From assembly GCA_052246295.1 (NCBI GenBank), contig JBQQCO010000001.1: a DNA stretch of 64,000 nt. One strand, written 5' to 3'. The first letter of the stretch is position 1. Each line of letters starts with the position of its first letter. Position numbers and translations under genes: made by a program. Shown piece by piece: positions 1 through 8,384 of this stretch. The notes under the pieces were generated by a model that saw only the letters and a program-made list of their open reading frames with translations, was not told the DNA's origin and ran no database searches. Origin of the DNA: Piscibacillus sp052246295 (GTDB lineage: Bacteria; Bacillota; Bacilli; Bacillales; Alkalibacillaceae).

Positions 1-15
1 ATGAGGAGGATGACT

Positions 16-630
16 ATGCATCAGCAACAAAACCCAAATAGTCAGATGAAAAACTCAAACCAAATGCCAGCTCAACAAAGCCATTCAGCTCACGAGATTT
101 ATGATGTAAAAGAGGTTCTAGGTGGCTTAATCGGTGCAATGGAGCATTATAAAATCTATGAACAAGGTATTCAGGATCAAAACTTAAAGACAATCTTGAA
201 TCAACAACACCAGTATATGACACAAATGTACAATACGCTTGTGGATGCTTACCAAACAGGTCAGCGCCCTCCACAACCGACGACGACTTACAATATGGAA
301 TTAAGTAATGATGTAACGTATGGTTTAACTCCAGGGCAGCCTAAACAACCTAAGGATAATCCACAGCAACTTAATGATGAGTGTTACTCAGGATTTATGT
401 TAGGACATCTAAAACAGTGTGCTTCTGGTGCAACAATGGCAGCACTTGAAGCGACAAACCCTGTTGTACGTCGTGTTCTACAAGATAGTGTGCCGAATTT
501 ATGTGAGATGGCTTATGAAGTGTTCCTTTATCAGAATGACAATGGGTATTATCAAGTTGCACAGTTTGATCAGCAAACACAAGATCAACTGTTAAACGGG
601 TTTACACACGCTTCGCAACAACAGCACTAA
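16..630 (+). CDS. CotF-family spore coat protein
   Basis: Probable spore coat protein with a CotF-type (coat F) domain. The N-terminal ~30 residues are Gln/Asn/His-rich and disordered in appearance, followed by a helical region (EVLGGLIGAMEHYKIYEQGI) and a C-terminal helical half with Cys residues and NLCEMAYEVFLYQND, the typical coat F ending. ATG codons occur at 1, 10 and 16. AGGAGG at 4-9 lies 6 nt before the ATG at 16, which decides the start, giving 204 residues. A terminator follows directly. This is one of the few direct indications that the host sporulates. The upstream side of the gene is outside the window. Confidence 0.85.
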   Translation: MHQQQNPNSQMKNSNQMPAQQSHSAHEIYDVKEVLGGLIGAMEHYKIYEQGIQDQNLKTILNQQHQYMTQMYNTLVDAYQTGQRPPQPTTTYNMELSNDVTYGLTPGQPKQPKDNPQQLNDECYSGFMLGHLKQCASGATMAALEATNPVVRRVLQDSVPNLCEMAYEVFLYQNDNGYYQVAQFDQQTQDQLLNGFTHASQQQH

Positions 631-635
631 TAAAA

Positions 636-668
636 TAACCCCTGTCTTTGTAGGCGGGGGTTAAAATA
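636..668 (+). terminator. Rho-independent terminator after the coat gene
   Basis: A CCCC...GGGG stem with a short loop just after the stop codon, followed by an A/T-rich stretch containing a T6 run. Confidence 0.6.
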
Positions 669-747
669 GTTCTTTTTTACTAACATACATACTGGACAAA
701 CGGATATATGGCTTATGAAGACAAAAATCCAAAGGAGGCTGATCCAA

Positions 748-861
748 GTGGCAAACAATCAAGGTAAAAGTGGCGAAAACCGCAGAGAGGAAACAAGGAA
801 TACGGCCGCCAAGGTAAATACGCAAAAGGTAATAAAAAAGATAACGATGATTCATAAGTAG
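748..861 (+). CDS. Small ORF, 37 aa, possibly a small acid-soluble spore protein
   Basis: GTG start preceded by a strong AAAGGAGG (731-738) at 9 nt. It encodes a 37-residue, basic, Asn/Glu/Lys-rich, hydrophilic peptide with an internal GENRREETRNTAAKV stretch. A strong terminator starts one base after the stop codon, so the unit has its own RBS and terminator. Composition and the neighbouring coat gene suggest a small spore protein (it loosely recalls SspG-type SASPs), but I do not recognise it securely. The adjacent frame is also open over the second half and ends KKDNDDS at 859, so a frameshift between the two frames cannot be excluded. Confidence 0.4.
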   Translation: MANNQGKSGENRREETRNTAAKVNTQKVIKKITMIHK

Positions 862-899
862 AAGAGCCGTTGATGCGATTCAACGGCTCTTCTTTATTG
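862..899. terminator. Bidirectional terminator
   Basis: An 11-bp perfect stem (AGAGCCGTTGA and its complement) with a 6-nt loop, with T-rich sequence on one side and A-rich on the other. It serves the small ORF on the left and the convergent deacetylase gene. Confidence 0.85.
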
Positions 900-1562
900 T
901 AAACCAACAACCTGCAAATCCTCTGACTGTAAATAGTCTAATATTTGAGGTAGTGCTTCAACTGTTTCAGCATTTTCATGTAATATATAAATGCCACCTG
1001 AGGGGTCATAGGAATAAAAGTAATCTACAATATCTTGAGCACGTTCCGTTTCCCAGTCTTTAGGATCACGATTCCACATAACCATTTTTAAACCATTATT
1101 TTTCACAACCTCTACTACTTCATCATCTGCAGACCCAAATGGCGGTCTGAATAATTCAACATGATGACCGACTAGACCTTCAAGACCCGTTATCGATTCC
1201 AAAAGATCATCCTCAAGTAATTTAGGCGTTAATAGGTTTAAGTTAGTATGCTCGTAAGAATGACTACCAATCATATGTCCTTGGTCTTTAACATACTGAA
1301 CTATTTCGGGATATTCCTCTATTCTTTTACCGATGAAGAAAAACGTTCCTGCGACGCCTCGTGCAGCTAGAATATCAGCGATTTCCTTCGTATACTCTGA
1401 CGGACCGTCATCAAACGTTAATGCAACGTATTGATTAGGAAGGGACGAAATATAATCCTGTTCAACTTGATAAACAGGAAACACTTCCACCCCACTTACG
1501 GCTAAGCTATACACAAAACAAGTTACTCCTAATAATAAAGTAACAACTACAGACTTAATCAT
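894..1562 (-). CDS. Polysaccharide deacetylase (NodB domain)
   Basis: Secreted or membrane-anchored polysaccharide deacetylase of 222 residues. The N-terminal ~24 residues form a hydrophobic signal or anchor. The NodB domain shows all the usual motifs: TFDDGPS (metal/catalytic Asp), HSYEHTNL (metal-binding His pair), RPPFG, DPKDW and the late ILHE catalytic His. It likely removes acetyl groups from peptidoglycan or another wall glycan outside the membrane. PdaB-type sporulation enzymes are similar in size, but the exact role is not decidable here. It is monocistronic and convergent with the small ORF. Confidence 0.85.
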   Translation of the reverse strand: MIKSVVVTLLLGVTCFVYSLAVSGVEVFPVYQVEQDYISSLPNQYVALTFDDGPSEYTKEIADILAARGVAGTFFFIGKRIEEYPEIVQYVKDQGHMIGSHSYEHTNLNLLTPKLLEDDLLESITGLEGLVGHHVELFRPPFGSADDEVVEVVKNNGLKMVMWNRDPKDWETERAQDIVDYFYSYDPSGGIYILHENAETVEALPQILDYLQSEDLQVVGLQ

Positions 1563-1627
1563 AACACATGCCTCACTTTCTTAAGGCATTAGACTCGTGT
1601 GTCATAATTTAACCAAATCGCTAAAAA

Positions 1628-2416
1628 TTATTCACGATTTTTCACCAGCTCTTTAAGTTCACTAATTTCATCTCTTAAGCGACTAATTTCTTGTTTTAAC
1701 TCTTCCCCATCATCGTCCCCGTTTTCGAGGGCTTCTACCTTTTCAAAGTTGTTAACAATAACACCGACAAACAGGTTAAGCACAACGAATGAACCAACTA
1801 AAATAAATGATACGAAATAAATCCATGAATATGGCGCCTCTTCCATAACTGGGCGCATAACACCACTAGCCCAGGATTCAAGCGTAATCATTTGGAAAAG
1901 CGTTAATGCCGTATGCTGAATGGTTCCAAAGTATTCAAAACTAACATCTCGATACAAGACTGTTCCAATTACACTAAACACATAAAATACAATTCCGAGT
2001 AATAACATAATCGTACCTAATGACGGCAGTGTCATTAGAAGGGCATTCACCAGCTTACGTAACGACGGTATAACAGAAATCGTTCTGAACAACCTTAACA
2101 CACGCAAAATACGTAAGACAGTTACATACGTTGAACCGACAAATATATAGCTAAATAACACAATTAGAAAGTCAAAAATATTCCAACCGTCTTTAAAAAA
2201 CTTCCCCGTTGGTTCGGACGCTATTAGTTTTAAAACAATTTCTATTGTAAAAATAGCTAAAATCACGACATCTAAGACATTGAGAACACTGCCATACGCG
2301 TCATAGATTCGTGGATATGTTTCCATTCCTATTAAAACAGCATTAGCTAGTATTAATATGATAATAAAATTTTGAAATGATTTTTTCTCGACAATTCGTT
2401 TACTCAAAGTGTGCAT
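1628..2416 (-). CDS. Voltage-gated sodium channel, NaChBac type
   Basis: Single-domain, six-TM voltage-gated Na+ channel subunit that forms a homotetramer. The S4 sensor carries regularly spaced arginines (TVLRILRVLRLFRTI). The pore has the NaChBac selectivity filter TLESWAS, S6 is followed by GVIVNNFEK, and the C-terminus is an acidic linker plus a coiled coil (EISRLRDEISELKEL) that assembles the tetramer. An upstream in-frame start exists, but AAAGGGAGAG lies 7 nt before the ATG at 2416, so 262 residues are preferred. In alkaliphilic Bacillus such channels return Na+ for motility, chemotaxis and pH homeostasis, which fits a salt- or alkali-adapted host. Confidence 0.95.
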   Translation of the reverse strand: MHTLSKRIVEKKSFQNFIIILILANAVLIGMETYPRIYDAYGSVLNVLDVVILAIFTIEIVLKLIASEPTGKFFKDGWNIFDFLIVLFSYIFVGSTYVTVLRILRVLRLFRTISVIPSLRKLVNALLMTLPSLGTIMLLLGIVFYVFSVIGTVLYRDVSFEYFGTIQHTALTLFQMITLESWASGVMRPVMEEAPYSWIYFVSFILVGSFVVLNLFVGVIVNNFEKVEALENGDDDGEELKQEISRLRDEISELKELVKNRE

Positions 2417-2480
2417 TGATGAACTCTCCCTTTTAAGCTTCCACACTTGATTATACTTTTTTTAGATAAGCTGTTTCAAT

Positions 2481-2552
2481 AGAATTCACTTATTTGCAAT
2501 GGTAAAATAAAATAACTGAATTCTTTAGCCCGAGAGAATATTTCTCTCGGGC
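2481..2552 (+). promoter_or_regulatory. Two-hairpin leader upstream of ykkCD
   Basis: The 5' leader of the SMR operon contains AGAATTCA (2481-2488) complementary to TGAATTCT (2517-2524). This is followed by a perfect 11-bp hairpin with a TAT loop (2528-2552), ending about 12 nt before the AGAGGTG ribosome binding site. No conserved ykkC, mini-ykkC or guanidine-III motif is visible. It could be an attenuator or a translational control hairpin; there is no T-run directly after the stem. Confidence 0.4.
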
Positions 2553-2577
2553 TTCCGCTATCTTAAGAGGTGATGGT

Positions 2578-2907
2578 ATGCAACGCGCATGGCTGCAAGT
2601 GATTATAGGTGCTATTTTTGAAGTTATGTGGGTGATTGGCTTAAAACACGCAGAAAGTATATTGGAGTGGTCCGTGACAGTAGTCGCAATTTTCATCAGT
2701 TTTACACTGTTAATTATAGCTGGGGAAAAGCTCCCTGTCGGAACATCGTACGCTGTATTTGTAGGATTAGGTACAGCGGGAACAGTCGCTTCTGAAATTA
2801 TATTTTTTAGTGAACCTTTTAGCATGGCTAAAGTTAGCTTAATTGCACTTCTATTAGTAGGTGTTATTGGGTTAAAAATGGTTACCAAAGAGCGAGGTGA
2901 AACTTAA
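2578..2907 (+). CDS. ykkC: SMR-family exporter subunit YkkC
   Basis: Small multidrug resistance protein of 109 residues with four TM helices. TM1 carries the essential Glu in GAIFEVMWVIGLKHAE, and KLPVGTSYAVFVGLGTAGT forms the SMR signature. It closely matches B. subtilis YkkC, one half of the YkkCD heterodimer that exports cationic drugs or guanidinium derivatives by proton antiport. Its stop codon overlaps the ykkD start by 1 nt, consistent with 1:1 translation. Preceded by AGAGGTG. Regulation may lie in the hairpin leader. Confidence 0.9.
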   Translation: MQRAWLQVIIGAIFEVMWVIGLKHAESILEWSVTVVAIFISFTLLIIAGEKLPVGTSYAVFVGLGTAGTVASEIIFFSEPFSMAKVSLIALLLVGVIGLKMVTKERGET

Positions 2908-3227
2908 TGTATTGGACAGCTCTAATTTTTGCAGGTTTGTTTGAAACATCAGGTGTTTTAATGATTAATATTTATCATCAAAAGAAAACTTGGTCGGCCT
3001 TAGCTTTGCTAATATTAGCCTTTACATTAAGTTTCGTACTGCTTTCATTTGCGATGGAAGAACTCCCCATGGGAACCGCATACGCCATTTGGACTGGTAT
3101 TGGCGCAGCTGGCGGCGCTATTGTAGGAATCATTTGGTTTAAGGAACGCGCAACATTTTTACGAGTACTATTCATCACAATGATCATTTCGGCAACTGTT
3201 GGACTGAAATTGATATCTTCATCTTAA
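2907..3227 (+). CDS. ykkD: SMR-family exporter subunit YkkD
   Basis: Partner SMR subunit of 106 residues with four TM helices. TM1 has GLFETSGVLMIN with the conserved Glu, then ELPMGTAYAIWTGIGAAGG. It has YkkD-like features and is opposite in predicted topology to YkkC, as in heterodimeric SMR pairs. Translationally coupled to ykkC through a TAATG overlap and followed by a terminator, so the operon has only two genes. Confidence 0.9.
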   Translation: MYWTALIFAGLFETSGVLMINIYHQKKTWSALALLILAFTLSFVLLSFAMEELPMGTAYAIWTGIGAAGGAIVGIIWFKERATFLRVLFITMIISATVGLKLISSS

Positions 3228-3229
3228 TT

Positions 3230-3257
3230 GGCACTCATAGTTTTGGGTGTCTTTTTT
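3230..3257 (+). terminator. Terminator of ykkCD
   Basis: A 7-bp stem GGCACTC/GGGTGTC (two G-T pairs) with an 8-nt loop and a T6 tract. Confidence 0.75.
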
Positions 3258-3284
3258 GATTGGAGTATATTTTACAGCTGCTAA

Positions 3285-3380
3285 TTTGCTCGAAACCCTG
3301 TGTATTGTCTGTAAAAAAGGTTCAATTGTCGCTCAAATCTTCCCCTATGATTGTGAAACTGTCACAAATGTCGTATACCA
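3285..3380 (-). repeat. Decayed 21-bp phased intergenic array (array L)
   Basis: Read on the minus strand, words of the form TTTGAGCGACA, TTTTACAGACA and TTTGTGACA recur about every 21 bp; on the plus strand steps begin near 3285, 3306, 3327, 3348 and 3369. The 12-mer TGTCGCTCAAAT at 3327-3338 is identical to 15585-15596, and the word matches units of the array at 52435-52555. The copies are strongly diverged. Confidence 0.4.
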
Positions 3381-3542
3381 CCGTGTGCATGTAAAAACTC
3401 ATACAATTTAATGTCTACCTTCACCGGATTAAAATTTGTCTTGTAATAAACTCACAGTGAGAAAGTGTTTTATTTGAAGGAGAACGAGAATTAGACACGA
3501 ATATTAATATATCGTGGAATTTTTAAATTGGAGTGTTCTTCA

Positions 3543-4178
3543 GTGCAATATCAACAACGTGAAATTATGTCTAAATTATTCATGTCCAGCATCACAATAG
3601 TTGGCATCACCATATTTAGTTTATCCCTGTTTAATCTTTCAACAATGCCTAATTCTTTATTAATTCTAATACTTTTTGTCGTCTTATTAGGCGTTACAGA
3701 GTATTATCCCTTCCCGGCTTGGAAAGGGTATACAACGATCAACTTCCCTCTTATATATGTCATGTTACTTATTTACGGCCTTAACCTGACCATTGTCGTA
3801 TATAGTTCAGTCGTATTAGCAGTCAATTTATTGCATGAACGTCCGTTAAGGTCAATCCTGTTTAACCCAGCACAGCTTGCGATTAGCTTATATTTAACAT
3901 ATTCAATTGTCGTTAACAGTTTTGCTATGCATGAATTAACATTCTCAACAAGTATCCTAAATGGAATCTTAACTTATCTCTCTTTTTTATTACTTTTTTA
4001 CATAATTAACAATTTGCTCGTCGATATAGTGCTCTGGTTACGACCTCAACCCTACTCATTTGTAAACTGGAAGCGGAAGCGACCGCGTTCACTGGAGTTG
4101 ATGATGTCCGTGAAGATCGTGACCTTCAATTACACAACAATGGACAGCCAATCACAGGTAAATTTTCAGGTGATGTAA
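3543..4178 (+). pseudogene. Truncated multi-TM membrane-domain gene (5' remnant)
   Basis: The open frame encodes about 175 residues of a five- to six-TM hydrophobic domain ending near YSFVNWKRK. After that the sequence turns into an out-of-frame, low-quality tail. The hydrophobic part looks like the sensory membrane domain found at the N-terminus of Bacillus signalling proteins (for example GGDEF or HD-GYP proteins), but no catalytic domain follows. GTG at 3543 is 7 nt after TTGGAGTG and is preferred over the upstream ATG at 3528. From about 4070 another gene's 3' end is read in a different frame, so the original C-terminus has been lost by deletion. Confidence 0.6.
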
Positions 4179-4417
4179 CAGTTCAGTACAAGGATGAACG
4201 CTTGGTCTTAGCAGATCAAGATGATATTCCTGATCATTTAAAAGGTTATGTTCAGCTTGCACTAGATTTAAACATTTTGAATGCCCACTTTGAAGTGAAG
4301 CAGAACCCATATGATTTAAAACCCGACATTATAGCGACATTCTCCCCTAACAAGGATGTCACTCGTGCTGAATATGCTGTTGCAAGTACACGTTATCAAG
4401 CAGCTTTCTTTAAATAA
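4070..4417 (+). pseudogene. 3' remnant of a secreted S8-peptidase/SLH-like protein
   Basis: The frame open from about 4070 to the stop at 4417 encodes a ~115-residue C-terminal fragment without a start. It includes NNGQPITGKFSGDVTVQY, then DIPDHLKGYVQLALDLNIL and FSPNKDVTRAEYAV, which looks like an S-layer-homology-like module as found at the end of large secreted subtilisin-like proteases. Nothing upstream codes for the protease domain; the 5' part is replaced by the membrane-domain remnant. Family assignment is from the SLH-like ending only and is moderately uncertain. Confidence 0.5.
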
Positions 4418-4438
4418 ATTCTTCCCCTCCCAATTTTA

Positions 4439-4472
4439 GAAAGCGGAGAGCCTAGTGCTCTCTGCTTTTTAA
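4439..4472 (+). terminator. Terminator after the 3' remnant
   Basis: AGCGGAGAGC pairs with GCTCTCTGCT around a 4-nt loop and is followed by T5. It is retained from the deleted gene. Confidence 0.8.
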
Positions 4473-4514
4473 TTTCCCTCACACAAAACTCACTCATCCC
4501 CGCCACAACTGGGA

Positions 4515-4580
4515 TTTACAATTTCTTAACCTTATCTTTACACTTACTTTACAGACATTTGGGCGTTTCCCTTTTATGAT
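4515..4580 (+). promoter_or_regulatory. PhoP box and promoter of the pst operon
   Basis: Four direct repeats of the PhoP half-site occur with exactly 5 nt between them: TTTACA (4515), TTAACC (4526), TTTACA (4537) and TTTACA (4548). A TATGAT -10 box lies at 4575-4580, 21 nt past the last repeat, as in B. subtilis Pho promoters where PhoP~P replaces -35 recognition. The operon is therefore expected to be induced by phosphate starvation. Confidence 0.85.
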
Positions 4581-4626
4581 GAACTTGTAACAAATAATTA
4601 GAACATTCCTAAGGGGGACATTCCAA

Positions 4627-5634
4627 ATGACTAAATGGTCAAAGCTTTTCATTCTATCAATCTTAACTCTATTATTAGTGGCTTTAGCTGCTTGTGGATC
4701 AGATGAAGGTTCTTCAAGTGAAGCTTCTAGTGGCGACAGCAATGAAGAGAACACAGAAAACAGTGAAGAAGAATCATCTGACAGTCAAGAATTAGAAGGC
4801 AGTGTTGTGATTGACGGCTCTGGGACGGTTTATCCACTAATGGCAAAAATGGCAGAAGAGTACATGATTAACTCTCAACCTTATGTTTCTGTAGAAGTAA
4901 GCCGTTCTGGTACAAGCGCAGGTTTTGAGAAGTTTTTAGTCGAAAATGGAACTGATTTTAACGATGCATCTCGCGAAATTAAAGATGAAGAGAAAGCAAA
5001 AGCTGAAGAATTAGGAATTGATGTTAAAGAATTAAAGGTTGCTTTAGACGGATTAACGATCGTGATTAACCCAGAAAATGATTTTGCGACTGAGCTTACC
5101 GAAGAACAAGTAGTAGATATTTTCCTAGGAAAATATACAAAGTGGTCTGATATTAATCAGGATTGGCCAGATGAAGAAATCCAAACGTACGGTCCGAACG
5201 AAAACCATGGTACGTATGAATTTTTCTATGAAGTGATTTTAGATGAACAAGATCTAGTAGATAACATTAACTTACAGCAAGAATATTCAACACTAGTAAC
5301 ATTAGTGGCTGAAGACAAGAATGCAATTGGTTTCTTTGGATTTGGTTACTATGACAATAACAAAGATGATGTAAAAGCTGTTAAAGTCGACTTTGGCGAA
5401 GGACCGGTTGAACCTTCACTTGACACCATTGCAGAAGATGGCCCTTACGCTAACTTTACACGCCCAGTATTCACCTATCTAAATATGAATCATGCTGAAG
5501 AGAAAGCACAAGTATTAGATTACGCCGTATGGTTAATGGAAAACGTGAACGACTATGCAGGTGAAGTCGGATTTGCTCCATTACCTGATGAAGAAACAAA
5601 TCAATTAGTAGAAGAACTTAAAGAACTGAAGTAA
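4627..5634 (+). CDS. pstS: Phosphate ABC transporter substrate-binding lipoprotein PstS
   Basis: High-affinity phosphate-binding lipoprotein of 335 residues. A signal peptide ends in a lipobox (ALAACGS, Cys at about residue 23), then an acidic Ser/Glu linker, then the PBP domain with GSGTVYPL and SRSGTSAGFEKF phosphate-loop motifs. The highly acidic linker suits a salt-tolerant host. First gene of the Pst operon, directly behind the PhoP box. A hairpin after it probably limits read-through, so PstS is made in excess of the membrane components. Confidence 0.95.
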   Translation: MTKWSKLFILSILTLLLVALAACGSDEGSSSEASSGDSNEENTENSEEESSDSQELEGSVVIDGSGTVYPLMAKMAEEYMINSQPYVSVEVSRSGTSAGFEKFLVENGTDFNDASREIKDEEKAKAEELGIDVKELKVALDGLTIVINPENDFATELTEEQVVDIFLGKYTKWSDINQDWPDEEIQTYGPNENHGTYEFFYEVILDEQDLVDNINLQQEYSTLVTLVAEDKNAIGFFGFGYYDNNKDDVKAVKVDFGEGPVEPSLDTIAEDGPYANFTRPVFTYLNMNHAEEKAQVLDYAVWLMENVNDYAGEVGFAPLPDEETNQLVEELKELK

Positions 5635-5642
5635 ACACTAAG

Positions 5643-5672
5643 ATGAGAGCTTCATTGCTCTCATTTTAGTTT
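5643..5672 (+). terminator. Intercistronic hairpin between pstS and pstC
   Basis: A perfect 8-bp stem (ATGAGAGC/GCTCTCAT) with a 6-nt loop and a T-rich tail. It probably acts as a partial terminator or 3' stabiliser that sets the PstS to PstCAB ratio. Confidence 0.65.
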
Positions 5673-5701
5673 GCTTTTTCCTTGAAGGGAGGAAGATCAT
5701 C

Positions 5702-6649
5702 ATGACATCACAGAATGAGTCTAAAAAAGTTTCAGTACAAGACATGATTGAAGAAAAACGGAAAAGTAAAAACTTAACTACAATTTTTGAAAAACTCATT
5801 CCAACAATCTTATTTCTATTCGCATTCATATCCATTTTAACGACAATAGGCATTATATATACGTTATTGAGTGAGACCATCGAGTTTTTCAAACAGGTTC
5901 CTTTGATCGACTTTTTTACTGGTACGGTATTAAAACCGCTTAGCCAGAACCCTGAGTTTGGAATTTTACCATTGATAAATGGAACGATTCTTTCGTCTTT
6001 AATCGCCATGCTTGTGGCTGGACCGATTGGTATCATGGCTGCAATTTATTTAAGTGAATATGCAACTGATAAAGTTCGACGTGTGTTAAAACCAATGCTT
6101 GAAGTACTAGCAGGAATCCCAACCATCGTGTACGGGTTTTTCGCCTTCACATTTGTCACACCTATACTAAGGTCGATTTGGCCATCGATTGATGCTACCA
6201 ATATTTTAAGTCCAGGGATTGTCATGGGAGTTATGATTATTCCAATGATCGCATCTCTTTCTGAAGACGCCATGAGCTCGGTGCCAAACTCTATGCGTGA
6301 AGGAGCGTACGCACTTGGAGCAACCAAATTAGAATCAACATTTAAAGTAGTTATACCGGCTGCTTTATCCGGAATCATCGCTTCATTCATTTTAGGAATC
6401 TCTCGCGCAATCGGTGAGACAATGATTGTTACGATTGCCAGCGGTAGTTCTAAAAACTTTACGTTCGACATTACTGAATCCATGCAAACTATGACGGCTT
6501 ATATCGTCGAAGTAGCTGGCGGCGAAGCACCTGCTGGCTCAACCATTTACTTTAGCTTATATGCTGTTGCGATGACGTTATTTATCTTCACACTACTCAT
6601 GAACTTACTAGCTAGATATGTGTCTCGTAAGTTTAGGGAGGAATACTAA
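5702..6649 (+). CDS. pstC: Phosphate ABC transporter permease PstC
   Basis: Membrane permease of 315 residues, with a cytosolic N-terminal ~35 residues and six TM helices. The ABC coupling (EAA) loop is visible as MREGAYALGATKLESTFKVV. Heterodimerises with PstA. Preceded by GGGAGG at a good distance; only 1 nt separates its stop from the pstA start. Confidence 0.95.
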   Translation: MTSQNESKKVSVQDMIEEKRKSKNLTTIFEKLIPTILFLFAFISILTTIGIIYTLLSETIEFFKQVPLIDFFTGTVLKPLSQNPEFGILPLINGTILSSLIAMLVAGPIGIMAAIYLSEYATDKVRRVLKPMLEVLAGIPTIVYGFFAFTFVTPILRSIWPSIDATNILSPGIVMGVMIIPMIASLSEDAMSSVPNSMREGAYALGATKLESTFKVVIPAALSGIIASFILGISRAIGETMIVTIASGSSKNFTFDITESMQTMTAYIVEVAGGEAPAGSTIYFSLYAVAMTLFIFTLLMNLLARYVSRKFREEY

Positions 6650-6650
6650 C

Positions 6651-7535
6651 ATGAATTATGTTGACATCGATCAAGTACAAAAAAACATGAACACAAGGAT
6701 TATTAAAAACAACATCCTTAAATATATATTTTTTATTGCCACAACCATTGGCTTAGTCGTACTTGCCGCCTTATTAATACAAGTGATCACACAAGGAATC
6801 AGCTCCATTAATATGGACTTTTTAACAGGACGTTTATCAACAGAGGCGAGTCGAGCAGGAATTATGGGTGCCATCCTTGGTACGTTTTGGCTTATGGCGG
6901 TTGTAATCCCTGTCACAATAGTTGTAGGAATTGGCACCGCCTTATACCTTGAGCTGTATTTAAGAAAAGGTAAAGTACAATCCATGATTCAGACGAATAT
7001 TGCGAACTTAGCCGGGGTCCCTTCGATTGTATACGGAATCTTAGGGTTAACGATATTTGTTCGAGCAATGGATTTTGGAAACATTGTCTTAGCTGGTGGT
7101 TTGACACTCTCCCTACTCATATTACCGATTGTCATCGTTGCTGCTCAAGAGGCTATTCGCTCAGTACCTCAGCATTTAACGGAAGCTTCTTATGGCATGG
7201 GCGCAACAAAGTGGCAAACAATTAGACGCATTATATTACCGGCAGCATTGCCAGGCATGTTAACGGGCGCCATTTTAGCTATATCCCGAGCAATTGGAGA
7301 AACGGCACCATTAACCGTTATTGGCATCCCTGCCCTTCTCATTCCGTTTCCAGGTGGAATCTTTGATAAATTTACAGCTCTACCAATGCAAATTTACTAT
7401 TGGACACTTGATTCATCATTAGTTGATGAATACGCAAACTTAGCTGCCGCAACAATCATTGTCCTATTGTTACTATTATTTGCTTTGAACTCCATTGCGA
7501 TTTTAATTCGTAATAAGTTTCAACAACGTTATTAA
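6651..7535 (+). CDS. pstA: Phosphate ABC transporter permease PstA
   Basis: Permease of 294 residues with six TM helices. The coupling loop is SVPQHLTEASYGMGATKWQT and a GETAPL motif follows, as in PstA. An upstream in-frame start at 6618 lies inside pstC; GGGAGG at about 6636 and ATG at 6651 define the start. Pairs with PstC to form the phosphate channel. Confidence 0.95.
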   Translation: MNYVDIDQVQKNMNTRIIKNNILKYIFFIATTIGLVVLAALLIQVITQGISSINMDFLTGRLSTEASRAGIMGAILGTFWLMAVVIPVTIVVGIGTALYLELYLRKGKVQSMIQTNIANLAGVPSIVYGILGLTIFVRAMDFGNIVLAGGLTLSLLILPIVIVAAQEAIRSVPQHLTEASYGMGATKWQTIRRIILPAALPGMLTGAILAISRAIGETAPLTVIGIPALLIPFPGGIFDKFTALPMQIYYWTLDSSLVDEYANLAAATIIVLLLLLFALNSIAILIRNKFQQRY

Positions 7536-7550
7536 TAAGGAGTGACTCAA

Positions 7551-8360
7551 ATGAGTATGGCAACACTTAAAAAAACGAGTATAAAACAAGCACCACAAGT
7601 TGATCAGAATATCGTTTTTAATACTAAAAATTTAAACCTATGGTATGGCAACACACATGCGTTAAAAGATATTTCTCTTCCGATTCCAGAGAAAGAGATC
7701 ACAGCCATTATCGGCCCTTCTGGTTGCGGGAAGTCGACTTACCTGAAGACGCTAAATCGCATGGTGGACCTCGTACCATCTGTTAAAACATCAGGCGATA
7801 TTGAATATCGAAGCCGAAACATTTTAAATAAGCAATTTAAAGTTGAAGAATTAAGAACACGTGTTGGAATGGTGTTTCAAAAACCGAATCCTTTTCCGAA
7901 ATCCATTTACGAAAATGTTGCTTATGGTCCAAAGATACACGGTATTAAAAGTAAAAAAGTTTTAGATGAAATTGTAGAGAAAAGCTTAAAAGACGCTTTT
8001 ATTTGGGATGAAGTTAAGGATCGTCTAAAAGAAAATGCCTATGGTTTATCTGGTGGTCAACAACAACGCCTATGTATTGCGAGAACTCTTGCGATTGAAC
8101 CTGATGTCATTTTAATGGATGAACCGACTTCTGCACTTGATCCAATCTCAACACTAAAAGTTGAAGAATTAGTACAAAAGCTTAAGCAAGATTACAGCAT
8201 TGTCATTGTCACACACAACATGCAGCAGGCGGCACGAATTTCAGATAAAACAGCCTTTTTCTTAAACGGTGAAGTAGTTGAATTTAACGATACGGAAATA
8301 CTTTTTTCTAACCCTTCAGATCAACGTACAGAAGATTATATCACAGGACGTTTCGGATAA
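7551..8360 (+). CDS. pstB: Phosphate ABC transporter ATPase PstB
   Basis: ABC ATPase of 269 residues energising PstCA. Walker [10 protein letters not shown] at about residues 55-63, Q-loop in [11 protein letters not shown], signature LSGGQQQRL, Walker [13 protein letters not shown] and H-loop VTHNM. AAGGAG at 7537-7542 supports the ATG at 7551 rather than the GTG at 7542, which is inside the Shine-Dalgarno sequence. Confidence 0.96.
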   Translation: MSMATLKKTSIKQAPQVDQNIVFNTKNLNLWYGNTHALKDISLPIPEKEITAIIGPSGCGKSTYLKTLNRMVDLVPSVKTSGDIEYRSRNILNKQFKVEELRTRVGMVFQKPNPFPKSIYENVAYGPKIHGIKSKKVLDEIVEKSLKDAFIWDEVKDRLKENAYGLSGGQQQRLCIARTLAIEPDVILMDEPTSALDPISTLKVEELVQKLKQDYSIVIVTHNMQQAARISDKTAFFLNGEVVEFNDTEILFSNPSDQRTEDYITGRFG

Positions 8361-8384
8361 ACTATTTGGAGAGGAGCTTGGACA

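Noticed and set aside
2490..2888. 132-residue minus-strand ORF over ykkC
   Set aside because: Shadow of the SMR gene; contains the leader hairpin and no RBS.
5638..6483. Minus-strand ORFs of 132 and 145 residues under pstC
   Set aside because: Antisense shadows of a conserved permease gene.
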